A stretch of 64,000 bases of DNA from Euborellia annulipes (taxonomy: Eukaryota; Arthropoda; Insecta; Dermaptera; Anisolabididae), in assembly GCA_023213315.1 (NCBI GenBank), contig JAKCPI010009466.1, positions 1 to 64,000 on the forward strand, given 5' to 3'. Shown here piece after piece: positions 42,941-54,660 of the stretch. Numbering within the stretch: the stretch's first letter is position 1; each line of letters opens with the position of its first letter. The notes under the pieces are model-generated. The model was not told where the DNA came from and ran no database searches. It was given only the letters and a program-made list of their open reading frames with translations. The translations under genes were made by a program, and so were the position numbers.

Positions 42941-45866
42941 GTAAGTAATTTTTATTTTTTATATTAAAAAAATATGCATATTGAATTTTAAATATAAATG
43001 AGCCGAATGGAATAAATTTGACTGAATGTCAATCTAGGAAAATAAATAAGCAATTTTATGATTTTTGTAAATAAAAATCGGTCAAATAAAAGAAAATCCA
43101 TTCAAAAAAAAAAAGTTTGTTTTCTAAAATAAATCAATTTTAATTATGGTCTCTTTATTAATCAATAGAGATCTGTTAAGTCAGATCTTTATTTTTAATT
43201 AACTTTTCAGATAAGATAGGTCGTCTCTTAGGTAAAAAAAATCTTAAAAGGTTAGGATACGTGAGAGAGAGAAGGAAGGGGGGAGGGGGAGGGGGAAGGG
43301 TAGGACTGTTCAAATCCTGGTCGTCAACATCTGCTCCCTTTATATTATTCCATAAATATGTAACATAATAAGACTTAAATATCTATTAAAACAACACATT
43401 CTAAAGTTTCATCTCCCACAAGTTTTTATTTTATTTGACAATTATTTTTATTTATCTAAAAATAACGAAAAGAAAGGTAAAATTAATTCAAATTAATCAG
43501 CATATCACCTAAAAATTTTGAGTAATTTTCATTTATACTGAATTAACTAGAGTCAACGGTTACCACTTTAAATTTAGCCTAATTAAAAAGAAAGAGCTTT
43601 TTAATTACAATTCTGAGTGAGAATCTGGTGCAGATATGTGGTACTATGGCTTTTCCAGTGAAACCTCATATATATTAAATAATTTAATTTATAAATATGT
43701 TTCAAGTAAAACCTACATCACTATCCCTCCAAACTATTACGCATTCACTTAAAAAATTTTTATTGGAACGAAGTTCTTTAACGCGACTTACCCAGGGTGA
43801 ATTGGGAGAAAATGTAACGTAACAAAAACGCGTTCCTAACAAAAATGCGTTCCCAGCGCCCGAGCGAAGGCGGAGGAAGGCGAGATTAGCCGAAGTCTTG
43901 GCGAGGCCACGCCCACCATCCTTCTCTTTATTTCCTTCTATCTACCGAAGGTGGAAAATTGGAGGCGAGCAAGAGGTTCCAGCGGGCGCAGTTCACAGGC
44001 TAGATGGAAGGCGGGCTTTCGTCTATTTAAATAATATTCATATTAAATTATATTCTTAGTTGAAGAAAAGGCGCGAGGAATCGTTCCTGCCGGGGGTCCT
44101 ACGACCCCACACGTTTGCTTTTTTATTTTAACAGCCAAAAACTTAGTATTATTATAAAAAATATTTATCTGCATACTTTTGTTAATGAGTTTATATTCCG
44201 GTCAAATTAATAAGACATAAGCGGGCTGATCTCGAGCCTTTTGTTTGATGGGGAAGAAGAAGACTGGCAAATAGAGAGTAAAAAAAGAAAACGGTCTTAG
44301 TTCGAGTAACTTGTGATGGTCACCGTCCATACAAAATGAGGAGGAGTATATTTTCATTATTACCAGATGTAACCATCAAGCCCCGTGCAATAGTCAGCTT
44401 TAAGTTTATGCGATTTAAAAAGAGAAAGAGAGCGAGAGATAGGCGATCGCTTCCGGCCATTAGGACTGACGATTCCCGTTGAGATAGCAAAGATCCCGAG
44501 GTCCTGGCGCTAATTAGGGATGAGATCCCCTCCCCTATCCTTTTTCCATCGTCACCGTCACGGACCATCGGGCCAAAAAACACCCGACCCAAAAAACAAA
44601 AGCCGTTATACATTTTTTTAATTTAGACTAATGATCCTCGTTTTCCTCCCGGTTGCAAGCATCGTCCTATTGTTATCTTGGCTCTAGGGCGTTAGCTATG
44701 ATAATGTACGTAATTGACTGTAGAACGAATGGGATCTGAAACAAAGAAGACGAAAAAATTCAAAGGCGAATTTAATTTATTCATCTAATAGCACCATTTT
44801 TAAAGCTTTTTAAGAGATTTTAATTCTGCTTATAATAGAACATACTTTTAGTCCATATAATAATCCATATAAGGGAGGCTCTAGGCTCTTTTGTTTATAA
44901 TGAATTCATTCAATTTTAAGCTTCGATGTATTAATAAATCACTCAATTAAATGGAGCCTGTCTGAATTCGTGCCGACATTCCAAAGTAAACCGATCTAAA
45001 AGGCCAAATTAACACAAATACCTTGAATAATTTGTTATTGTATCTAAATAATTAAGAAAAATTATTGGCTTTTAGCGAGGTTTCGATCGAGTTTTAAAAT
45101 ATATAATTCAAATACCGTTTTATATTAATAGATAATCATTTTAATTAGTTTTCAAAACTATTTTTTATTCGGACAATAAAAACTGCGTTTCCGCAATGGG
45201 CATGTAGAAAATTCCTTTATTTAATTTTAAAATTAAAAGTGCGAAATGTAAAACTATTCTTTTCTTGGTATTGGCATCCATAGGCTCTTCTCGATTGCAA
45301 CTTCAACTACTCCCAGAATAAATAATGTAGTTTAATAAATAAATTTTAAGAAGCGACTTCCTATCAATAGACATTCAAAGTAGAATTTTTCATTTAATTT
45401 TCTTTTTACTAAATATTTTTTTTATTATATTTAGGTATGTAGAATAATTGTGTGCTTGTGGAGATTCTCGTCTCAAGGAGAATTCCCAACGTGTCTCAAT
45501 GTACTTGTAATAAATTTCCTTTCTCTATCCCCTCCTCTCCATTTTTCTACAACCCTAAGAGAGCTAGAAATCAAATATGAAATCCTCCCTGGGATATCTC
45601 CCTTATAAATACTTCCATAAAATTTTTTTATAGATATATAGGTATTTCTATAAGTACATATATCACGAATAAGTATGTAATTATATTTTGTATATTTTAT
45701 TTTAATAAGAACAAGGAATCTTTTCCTTCCCGGTCGCAAAAACCCATGAATCGCCGACCCCGCATCGAGGGATTTAAGGCGAAGAAAGAAGAAGAAGAAG
45801 AAGTTATTTTCTCGCGTCTCTAAAAAGCTAGCCAAAAAAAAAACTGATGAATTTAACTATTTCTGG
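42941..45866. other. Candidate intron or intergenic, with GC patches
   Basis: AT-rich overall. A G-rich tract lies at 43272-43300 (GGAAGGGGGGAGGGGGAGGG). 43850-44030 is GC-rich (GCGCCCGAGCGAAGGCGG, GGCGAGCAAGAGGTTCC, GGAAGGCGGGCTTTCG) and shares wording with the 3' part of the Helitron at 35135 (GGCGAGCAAGGGGTC, GGCGGGCTTTGCG), so it may be a decayed relative. 44200-44700 is a mixed island without recognised genes. Confidence 0.4.
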
Positions 45867-45867
45867 T

Positions 45868-45985
45868 GCCCTCAGGCTTGGCGTAGTTGGTAGCGCGCCT
45901 GCCTCCCAAGGGTCGAGGGTTCGAATCCCAGGCAGTTCGATGATTTTTTTTAAGCCATTTGGTATCCAACACAAAAACAAAAACA
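45868..45985 (+). mobile_element. tRNA-derived SINE, head with intact pol III boxes
   Basis: Best head of the GCCCTCGGG family: A box TGGCGTAGTTGG (45879-45890), matching the consensus, and B box GTTCGAATC (45919-45927). Then CCCAGGCAGTTCGATGATTT and the AAGCCATTTGGTATCCAA block, where it stops at an (AAAAC)n/(AAAT)n tail. 3'-shortened compared with 6811-7096. Confidence 0.85.
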
Positions 45986-47950
45986 AAAAAATAAATAAAT
46001 ATGATGAAATAATTATAAAATTTTTTTTAATTTCATCATATCTGATGAAAACAATACAACAAGAAACGTGAATGCAACAATTCTGTCTTATTAAAATGTT
46101 AAATTTTGATAAAATTCCAAATAATTACGAATCCATATTAAAATCTAATCGATTAATGTCATTTTATGAGGAGCCCACACGTTAGCTCTTCTTCGAGCTA
46201 ATTAGTTTCAAGATAAAATCCTAATTGTCACTTTTGTATAAACTCGATGATATATTTTGGTCGCAGCCATATCCAATCTTCTCCGTGGCTGCTCCAAGTC
46301 GTTAAGTTCGATATCTTTTAAATGAATTAGAAACTTATCAATAATAGCATCTGCTTGCTGTTCCAGGCCTATTTCTATAATGAACATCCACTCACTGATC
46401 GGATTTCTGAAAAAGCCCTTTTTTTGTCTAATCGAACTATGAATGAAATGAAAATAATCTGATTAAAACAATTTTAATTCTTATTAAATTAAATAGAAAT
46501 TTTAATCTTAATATTTTATAACATTCTACGCTATATAATGATAACCATACTTTGTGAATTTTGGTCTTGTTATTTTATTTCAAATATAATTAATTTAATC
46601 TAATGATTATACCCATAGAGAAAGTGAAGAAAGAAAAAGGGGATGAGAAAAAAAAAGAATTTGAAACCGAAATAGTGTTTTTGTTGGTATAAAATAATAT
46701 ATTCTCGTGAACGAACACTTGAATTCGTCTTCCCATCCTCTCCATGCAAATATTTATAACAGAAGACAACAATGAAGATGGCCAGAAGTAAGGTAGGCCG
46801 AAATATCTGCATAAATAGAAGCTTTATTTCCCCTGAAATCACATATCAATATATTCTTCATTTTTTTGTATCTTTATTATATATATTTTGGTATAAATAA
46901 AATTCATCATAATTAAAAAAAGAAAAAATGTGCGAATTTGTTATAGGCTAATACTTTTCCGAAAATATCGCTGGCTTGTAAGAAAACTGTAACAACTCAA
47001 AAAGAATTTACTTAGAGAAAGTCCAGTAGTAAATTTTGATAAATTTAAATTAATAAAACATTTTAATTAAAACTAATTTAGGACAATCTGCCAGAATAAA
47101 CACATATACATAACACAATATATGTAAATTGACATTTTTTGAGTTATGCCACCAGTTTTTTTTTCCTCTAAGTCACCAGTAGATGAAATTAAAGAATTAC
47201 TGGAGATATTTAATTTTTTTCTCCACTTTTGAACTCACAAGATATTTTGATATTTTCTCCTTTCGAGTGGCCGCCGCAAATAAATATTACAAAATACGAA
47301 TAAAGAAAGTTGGGAAACATTGTTTATATCTACTTAATTACTAGATATTTCTCTCTATATTTATTTATCAAAATATAATTGATCAAATGAAATTTTTTTT
47401 TAAATTCCATTTCTATTGTGTTTGAAAGAAACAATTCAAATACAATATAATTATAATCGTTAGAGTCAAGATAAACGAGCGTGTATTTCCGTCAAGAACT
47501 GATCGGTTGGGATTTCGGCGTGTCATGTCTAAATAAGGAATAAGTAATGAGATTGCACTCGAAGAAGCGCCGCTTTCAGAGTTTGCATATGTTGCCAATT
47601 ACCATCCTTTCCGTTTAATGTGATGATTCTAGAATGACAAAAAGTATGAAAATGACAGAATGCAATTAGTTTTGACATGTTCCCTTTACCCGCCAGGAGT
47701 GTAAATAGTTCTAATTGAAAAGATTTGAAAATAGAACACAAAAAAAATTAAAAACACGGGCTTGTGAATAATGTAAATGTTATTACAGTTACTATATATA
47801 GATATAGTTGACGTGGAAGATGTAAATACCTGACCATTTGTATCAAATCGTTTGAGCCATCAATCATAATTGATCTATAAAATTCAAACGATGTCTCCGT
47901 CGTTTTGTTTGAGTGTTGACTTCGAAACTAAGTGGAGCTAATTCTCTCAG
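45986..47950. other. AT-rich stretch; one hammerhead-like relic
   Basis: At 46772-46809 the sequence ATGAAGATGGCC..AGGCCGAAATATC keeps stem II (GGCC/GGCC) and GAAA, with the first box changed to ATGAAGA. An ATTTCATCAT inverted pair lies at 46000-46040. Otherwise no gene or repeat recognised. Confidence 0.4.
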
Positions 47951-48171
47951 CCTTGTTTTTGATAATAGCTAGAAAGAGAAAGAGAGGAAGAGGCAGGCAA
48001 TATGCCTTGTCTTTATTATTGGAGAATAAAAGAGCAGCAGCACTCAAGAAACTGAAATGGGCAGACAAGAAGCAAGTTTGTTTGCCGCCTTACAAACTGC
48101 CGGAGGCGCTTTTTGGTGATAACAAGTCAACCCCTCGAGGCGCACATACAAGATCATCATCATATGCTTAA
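47951..48171 (+). CDS. Candidate terminal exon 3 (unrecognised basic protein)
   Basis: Acceptor AATTCTCTCAG| followed by an open frame to TAA (48169-48171). Entering in phase 1, as required by the 42778-42940 candidate, it reads LFLIIARKRKRGRGRQYALS and later LKWADKKQ..LPEALFGDNK. The first part is strongly basic. A poly(A) signal AATAAA lies at 48231-48236, 60 nt after the stop. No domain recognised. The phase match adds support but could be chance (about one in three per junction). Confidence 0.32.
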
Positions 48172-48834
48172 GAGGTAACTTGATAAGAGATTCGCTGAGA
48201 GAAATTTAAATCCATATTTAAACGAGAGAGAATAAAGGTGAAAATATCAACAGGATAATTTAAGCAAGACCCAATTGAAGAAGAATTGTGCATTAACGCC
48301 CCCATCTTCTTCCTGTCGCTTCTGTTTTCCGTTGATGCTCTCTGAAGCTCTCTCGTCTACAAAACTCAATTAAGATACTTTGTTAACTCTTGTTCGGAAT
48401 GCATTATCCGTCGAGTCATTCGAACATCAGCTCGTTTTATTAATATTTCAAACTCGTTCGATCCGAGATAATCTGATTTGAAACTATTTCCTGGGAGGAG
48501 GCACCTAGCCGTAAAGATAAAAGGATTTCGTTCGTGTCTTTAGAGTCCAAAGGATTTTCATACAAGTCAAATTGTGTTAGCATCAATAGAAGCTTCTAGT
48601 TCACCTTGAGAAATAATTTCATTTATAATTATAAAATTTCTCTTTAATAAGATTTCTTTTTTATTTAAGGTTATTTTCGGTATATGAGGCCATCTCTATT
48701 TATTTCAAATGATTCTATTTAAATAAATTTTTGTAGGATGTAAATCCCTGATTCCTAGCACAAAAGGCAAAAGTCTACCATTGTGCTAGAACCTAGGAGT
48801 TATAATAAAGATTAAAACATATATAACATTGTTA
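48172..48834. other. Intergenic stretch with a small hairpin
   Basis: Contains AATAAA at 48231 (see the preceding candidate exon) and a 9-bp hairpin CTAGCACAA / TTGTGCTAG at 48757-48803 beside the palindrome. No other gene. Confidence 0.4.
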
Positions 48835-48970
48835 TACCGGGTGGGCCAATAGTGCGTGGACGGAAGATTGTGGGCTTATTAACGGACATGTTTAAAATTT
48901 GTTGATCGCACATAATGTGGGGACTTTAGGGCTACAAATTAAAAAATATTTTTGTTCAATTGACCTCATA

Positions 48971-49019
48971 TACAGGGTGGTCCATATCAAAGTTATGTTT
49001 TTAAATGGAACGCCCTGTA
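48971..49019. repeat. Small inverted-repeat module inside each arm
   Basis: TACAGGGTGGTCCATATCAA..TTAAATGGAACGCCCTGTA has its own inverted ends (ACAGGGTGGTCCAT / ATGGAACGCCCTGT). It recurs as the complement at about 50208-50258 in the other arm. ACAGGGTG-type termini are widespread in arthropod transposons. It may be a nested older insertion copied with the arm. Confidence 0.6.
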
Positions 49020-49566
49020 TATTATTGCATATTTAGATTCTACGGCCAATTTTAGTATGACTTTATGTCATGCAAAGTATTCTAAAACAAACCGTTTAGC
49101 CGCAAATCGGGCTTTAGTGAAAAAACTGCTGTCTGAAAAAAATTGAATATCGAGCGAACTATAAAACTTAGGGGACTGTTCTTTTGAGAGGTTACTAACA
49201 TTGAAATGTACTAATGTAGGCCAGACGGATAGCCCGGAATTATTCTTGTGTTGGGAGATATGGCCATGCCAATTTGGACAATTTCAATCATGGATAACTT
49301 CATTATTTCAAATGGAACATGCTACTTTTTTATGCCATGGGACGTGAAATTTAATTATCTTTCAGATGATATAAGGTTGTCTATATCTATCTTTGGTAGT
49401 TTCTTTTTATTCCAAAATATCTGATAACGAAAAAAAAAAATTATTTATTATAGACAAAATAATTGAAAAAAAAAATCCAAACGCAAAACAAAATTGTAAA
49501 AATGGAAAAAATATGCTAAATATTCGAAAATGTCTTTAACTTCCTTTAAAATCATTTATTTGAACT

Positions 49567-49660
49567 CCCTCAAAGTCCCGCTTGCTCAAATTCGGGTTAT
49601 GATTTGTCAACAAGATGGCGCACCTCCTAACCTGAACATAACCCTAATTTCTTTTCGAGA
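49567..49660 (+). pseudogene. Transposase remnant in palindrome spacer
   Basis: The frame through 49608-49631 encodes QQDGAPPN. This matches the block around the second catalytic Asp of Tc1/mariner-type DDE transposases, usually QQDGAPPH followed by a helix. The final His is Asn here and the homology fades after about 20 residues. Only this fragment survives, so it cannot encode an enzyme, but it identifies the origin of the element. Confidence 0.75.
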
Positions 49661-50395
49661 AGTTCAAATAAATGATTTTAAAGAAAATTTAAAAACATTT
49701 TCGAATATTTAGCATATTTTTTTCCATTTTTACAATTTTGTTTTGCGTTTGAATTTTTGTTTTTCAATTATTTTGTCTATAATAAATAATTTTTTTTCGT
49801 TATCAGATATTTTGGAATAAAAAGAAAACTACCAAAGATAGATATAGACTAACCTTATATCATCTGAAAGATAATTAAATTTACGTCCCATGGCATAAAA
49901 AAAGTAGCATGTTCCATTTGAAATAATGAAGTTATCCATGATTGAAATTGTCCAAATTGGCATGGCCATATCTCCCAACACAAGAATAATTCCGGGCTAC
50001 CCGTCTGGCCTACATTAGTACATTTCAATGTTAGTAACCTCTCAAAAGAACAGTCCCCTAAGTTTTATAGTTCGCTCGATATTCAATTTTTTCAGACAGC
50101 AGTTTTTTCACTAAAGCCCGATTTGCGGCTAAACGGTTTGTTTAGAATACTTTGCATGACATAAAGTCATACTAAAATTGGCCGTAGAATCTAAATATGC
50201 AATAATATACAGGGCGTTCCATTTAAAAAAACATAACTTTGATATGGACCACCCTGTATATGAGGTGCAATTGGAACAAAAATATTTTTAATTTGTAGCC
50301 CTAAAGTCCCCACATTATGTGCGATCAACAAATTTTAAACATGTCCGTTAATAAGCCCACAATCTTCCGTCCACGCACTATTGGCCCACCCGGTA

Positions 50396-50469
50396 TATTA
50401 GATTAAATTTAATTCTCTTTAATCCCCCCTTCCCCCTAGAGGGGCTAGAGTTGTTGACAAATGTCAATA
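50396..50469. other. Short spacer between palindrome and SINE
   Basis: AT-rich then C-rich (CCCCCCTTCCCCC). A TTGACAAATGTCAA palindrome lies at 50454-50467. Confidence 0.5.
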
Positions 50470-51075
50470 ATGATAGTCTTGAAGCCACAAGGAACGGATT
50501 CGGATCCTAGGCAGTCCGATGAATGTTTATTTAAATAATTTGGATACCAAATGGCATAAATAAATATTTTTGGGCCCCCTAATGCAGCGTTTTTCAAACT
50601 GTGGGAGGCGGTGACTAGTCTAAGGGGAGGCGCGAATTTGCCTCAGCGAGCAATTTCCCAAATGATTACTAAAGTTTTATAAATAAAATAATAAATAAGA
50701 ATAAATAAAAGAAATATTTTTATCAAGTTTGAAGGGAAAGTGATGTACGTTTTAAGTGAAACCTATTTATAAATGGAAATTTTTAATATATATGAAGTTT
50801 CACAGGTTTTTGACCCTGAAGAAATATTTAGATTTCTAACTCGATATTTCTTCATTTTTTTTGTTTGCCTTGGTATTAATAAATTTTTTAGAAATAAAAA
50901 TTTGTTGTGTTTGTATTATTTTATAAAATGGGGAGGAGGAGGCGTCATACGATTAAATATTTTTAAGGGAGGCTTGGTAACATAAGTTTGGAAACCACTA
51001 CCCTAATGTATCACCATTAATATTATGAGTATCGTTAGTCTATATGCCGAAAAGACTTGGAACAAATTCTTTTTA
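50470..51075 (+). mobile_element. tRNA-derived SINE split by a hAT element
   Basis: Left part has a degenerate B-box (GATTCGGATCCTAGG), AGGCAGTCCGATGA and the ATTTGGATACCAAATGGC palindrome. After the hAT insertion, the right part has the SINE body and the TATATGCCGAAAAGAC tail. The head upstream is decayed. The pieces join as in the uninterrupted copies at 1815 and 6811. Confidence 0.82.
50585..51000 (+). mobile_element. hAT-type element with perfect TSD, nested in a SINE
   Basis: Ends CAGCGTTTTTCAAACTGTG and (inverted) TAGTGGTTTCCAAACTTATG. Perfect TSD CCCTAATG (50577-50584 and 51001-51008). Subterminal GGGAGGCG, GACTAGTCTAAGGGGAGGCG and GCAATTTCCC match the complement of 29608-30215, so both belong to one family. 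The 70-codon ORF inside is not transposase-like. Confidence 0.92.
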
Positions 51076-52437
51076 AGGGTGTTCAATTCTATAAATATAA
51101 AATTAATAATCTAAATTCCATGTAATATTTCAAATGCTCTCGCTTTGTCATGGTCCATTTCTAATCTGAATGATAAAATAAATAGATGTAGAAAAACAGA
51201 CAGACGAATCTTAATTAATCATATTCGATTTATGTTTAATCAATTAAAATCGAATTAAATACATAAAGGCTGCTGTTAATGACTGGAAGAGAAAGAGATA
51301 GAAAGAACTAGGATGACAGATAACGCCATTTCTATGGCAGCCAGGGTGATTAAATCGTACTCGGCTAATCTGCGGCCTGGGAGGTCTTCTGGCCAATTAG
51401 ATTTGTGTTGAGATAAATAGCATTTGGGGGCCTCCCAATGAATCAATTGTCCCAACACACCTATGAATCAGATGATTTACATGTTCTAAGAATGTATTAC
51501 CATAATCAGTACAGAGTGTAAACCTTGCCAGTAGCTTCTTTCCAGTAGCCAGATTAAAAAGTCAGATTGAAAAATAAAATTAAAAAAAAAGGAAGATCTT
51601 CTCTATACAAGCGTTTTTGATAAATGCCTCTTTTACGCCAAGTGGGTCTCGTGTATTGTTATGCTGATGGGGCCCTCCGGTATCACGTTGCCGGCCATAA
51701 ATATTATTTTACACGCACTAAAAACTTCGATCTGATATTGCTCTCCCATCGACAATCGCGTAATTGAATAATGGAATGCTACAATATGCCAATATGCAAA
51801 AAAAATAAATAAAATTTAGTAAAACTTAGAAAATTTCTTCTAAGACATTTGATGCATACTAAAAAGGTGTGCAGCGGTGTCTAAGAGTGAGTGAAAAGAA
51901 AACGAATAAAAGGCATTTTCAAAAGGATTCTTCCATAATAATGATCTTGTTTTTGTTTTTGTACAAAACCAGCTACCATTCTACTGGTTTTGTCAATATT
52001 TATTTGTATTATGGCCATTGATTCTGATTAAATTTTCGTTGACTGCAAATTTATATTCGTACTCCGTTTAGAGATTTTTTCATCTTTTTTTTTTTTTGTG
52101 AAAATAAAAATTCAAATTTTAAAAACGCATTCAGACAGAGAATTTATAGAAAGTTAATTCTTATTTGGAAAATTATATAGCTAATTTCATTATATATTGA
52201 TATAAAATGCTTAAAAGATCCCATTCATTCTCTTTATTATAGGTAAAATAGATAAATTTATTTTTGAACAGAAGAGTGTAAATTTTGTATGCAGGAAAAA
52301 AACCTAAAAATTTTAAATAGGTCAAAATACAGCCAACATTTTTTTTTAAATATCTATTAATCTATCAATAATTAAATTATCATATAATTATAGATGAATA
52401 AACAACACTAGGTTAAGGTTTATATAAAAGCAAAAAT
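51076..52437. other. Intergenic stretch with mixed-composition islands
   Basis: AT-rich with higher-complexity pockets at 51290-51460 and 51630-51790 (GGGGCCCTCCGG, CGTTGCCGGCCATAAA). No repeat termini or recognised coding sequence. Confidence 0.4.
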
Positions 52438-52531
52438 GCCCTCGGGCTTGGTATAGTTGGTAGCGCTCCTGTCTTATATACCAAGGGTTGAGGATTCGAA
52501 TCCCAGGCAGTCCGATGATTTTATTTAACTG
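52438..52531 (+). mobile_element. tRNA-derived SINE head
   Basis: GCCCTCGGGCTTGGTATAG; A box TGGTATAGTTGG (52449-52460), B box ATTCGAATCC, AGGCAGTCCGATGATTTTATTTAA, then truncated before the palindrome block. Same family as 45868 and 6811. Confidence 0.83.
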
Positions 52532-52559
52532 GGCTAAATATTCGAGAGAGACAATTAAT

Positions 52560-52745
52560 TAAAAAAGTTCAAAAAAATAGATTTTTTTTATTACTGATTC
52601 CTCTCTAGTTCTTCAACTTATATGATGAAATATCCGATTCATCAGAATCGATGTATTTTATATCAAAAAATTGAAAAAACAAGACTTTCAACTCATTTTT
52701 CTCAAAATTAGGTTTTTTCAAATTTTTAAAAATTCATATCTTCCA
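52560..52745 (+). repeat. Dispersed repeat, copy 2 (partner at 4158-4335)
   Basis: Same ordered blocks as the first copy (TTAAAAAAGTTCAAAAAAATAG, TTACTGATTCC, CTTATATGATGAAATA, GAAAAAACAAGACTTTCAACTC, TTTTCTCAAAATTAGG). It lies directly after the truncated SINE. Confidence 0.6.
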
Positions 52746-53740
52746 AATAAAAAATGATAAAAAAATTCTAAAAACACAGGCTTGCTCAGCAGGATGTGTT
52801 CTGTACAGAAAGCATAAAAATTCAAATTTGACCCTGTGAAGTTTTCCTGAGAAACTAGCACCAGTCAAACATTACAAACCCTTTTATAATCAACTTACAG
52901 TAACACAAACAGTGTACTGTACATGAATATTTCATTTAAAATGGTTTTATTCAAAAAATATTGCTAAGATTTTCTAAGTGGAATGATACCTCATCCCGGT
53001 AAAAAAATTTTAGACGTTTATCTGAGGATGACCTTAACGTTCCTCGAGAATGATCTTGATATAATATATTATTATATAGAGATTATATTTATATTATATA
53101 TAAATTATTTTAGCGCGGTATTATCTTTATTTTTTGTATAACAATTTTCAAGAGCGGAAGTTGGGATTTCAATAATCAACAACGATATTAGTCCTATGTT
53201 TAAAATTTCCCTTCTCCTTAAAGCTATTCTATTTCTCCAGATTTTGAAATTTATAAATTTAGACATTTCTGATAAGCTAGTATTTGCATTTTTCAATCGG
53301 ATTAAACAACTATAGAAAGAGTAAGAGAGAAGAGAATTTTTTAAATAAATTTAATCACTAAAAACTTAGAGAATTTTATCTGAAAACATGATTTTTTCAT
53401 TTAGTCAACAGCAACTAATATAAAGTAGGAATTAGGAAATTAGAGATTAGAAATTCCTACCTATATATTTTTTAAGAATAAAAAATTAAAATGTGTTCTC
53501 AATTAATATTCAAGTCTAAAAAAAAAAAAAGAAAAGAAAAAACACATTCAACAGAGCTTAAGGATTAATCTATTCTATTTCCAGTTGGAAGCTTCTGTTA
53601 TATTTGTTTAGCATTAGTCAAAGCTACTTACTGACAAAAAATTGAGATTTTTTCTGCTCCACAGAGAGAGAGAGAGAGAGAGGCTGTGTGTTGACAGAGC
53701 AAACTGCACTCGAGTTAATTAATTCGGCGGCTGACAGCCA
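52746..53740. other. AT-rich intergenic stretch
   Basis: No gene recognised. An (AG)n tract is at 53664-53684. Confidence 0.45.
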
Positions 53741-53840
53741 GGTCGAGTGTGTTTTCTGATAAGGCCCTAAGGCGCCATCTTGGACAGCGCCTTCTGGCCC
53801 TAGCCGAGCCTTATCAGCCCTTATCAATGCCCGACGAGGC
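53741..53840. promoter_or_regulatory. GATA/YY1-type motif cluster
   Basis: Three TGATAAG/CTTATCA GATA words (53757-53763, 53810-53816, 53820-53826) surround a perfect YY1/Pho-type word GCGCCATCTTG (53772-53782) within 70 bp. The segment is GC-rich and inverted-repeat-like (CTGATAAGGCCCTAAGG.. / ..GAGCCTTATCAG). It has no repeat partner in the window. Possibly an enhancer, or a short foldback; undecided. Confidence 0.35.
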
Positions 53841-54660
53841 GATTTAAAAAGTTACGAAAACGAAACGAAAAACCCTCACTTGACAATGACAGCTAATTCG
53901 CATTGTTGGAAGGTATTACAATACAGGGATTAAAAAAAAAGGTTGGGATCCACTTTAAAGGCATTCTCGGTTAAGAAATTCAGCTACCGGATTAATATTA
54001 ATAACATTTTCCTATCTAGATCTAAAAAAGGGAAAATAAGATTATTGTTGATGTTTATTATGGTTGAAGAGAATTTGTTTAAAAAAAGAAATTTATGCAC
54101 AGATTGTGAATAAATTAGATCTCTTATCTAAGATTCGGTCTTCCTCAGATGTATTAATATTTAGGATTATTATACAGAAATAAATAATTATTCTTTCATT
54201 TCTTCAACTTATTTTCATAATCCAGAGTTGGCATAAAATGGATGGAAGATAAAAAAAAAAAAAATATTATAAATAAGACTGGTTAAGAATATGAAAAGAA
54301 GAAAAACTGAAAGAGCAGAGGTAAAGTTTAGTGGTTAACTTCCCGTTCAGAGCGATAACTTATACCCACTAGGCCTAATTAAATGTGTTTAGTAGGGAAC
54401 GAATTTGCTGACTACATTCTTTATTAATTTTTTATAAATTTAATTCTCTATTTTATTTTGTTATTAAGTATTTCAATAGAAATGCTCGTCCATCTGTAAA
54501 GAACAGAGTAAAACCTTCGCCATCTATCATCTCTAAATGAGATCTTTTGTTCAATATATAAGTATATTTTTTACCTATATATTCAGTCATATCTAACATG
54601 GTGTGATTACTCTTGGGAGCATCTTCCATGGGAAAATACTGATGTCGTTTCCGGAGCATA
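53841..54660. other. AT-rich intergenic stretch
   Basis: No gene recognised. A 68-codon minus-strand ORF at 54453-54659 ends beside a direct repeat and is unrecognised. Confidence 0.4.

Larger units (their letters stand above)
48837..50393. mobile_element. 1.56-kb palindromic (foldback) Tc1/mariner-like element
   Basis: Terminal inverted repeats CCGGGTGGGCCAATAGTGCG at both ends continue as near-perfect arms of about 730 bp each (48837-49566 and 49661-50393) around a spacer of roughly 94 bp. Flanked by TA on both sides (48835-48836 and 50394-50395), the Tc1/mariner target. Arm-to-arm differences are few, implying recent formation or strong homogenisation. Arms are non-coding. Confidence 0.92.

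Noticed and set aside
45868..45940. Functional tRNA gene
   Set aside because: The A and B boxes are intact, but the acceptor stem does not pair and the same head recurs with SINE bodies, so it is retroposon-derived.
45847..46071. 74-codon ORF containing SRVRIPG
   Set aside because: This peptide is the translation of a tRNA B box within a SINE, a well-known artefact.
48757..48803. microRNA precursor
   Set aside because: The stem is only 9 bp with a large loop, too short for a miRNA hairpin.
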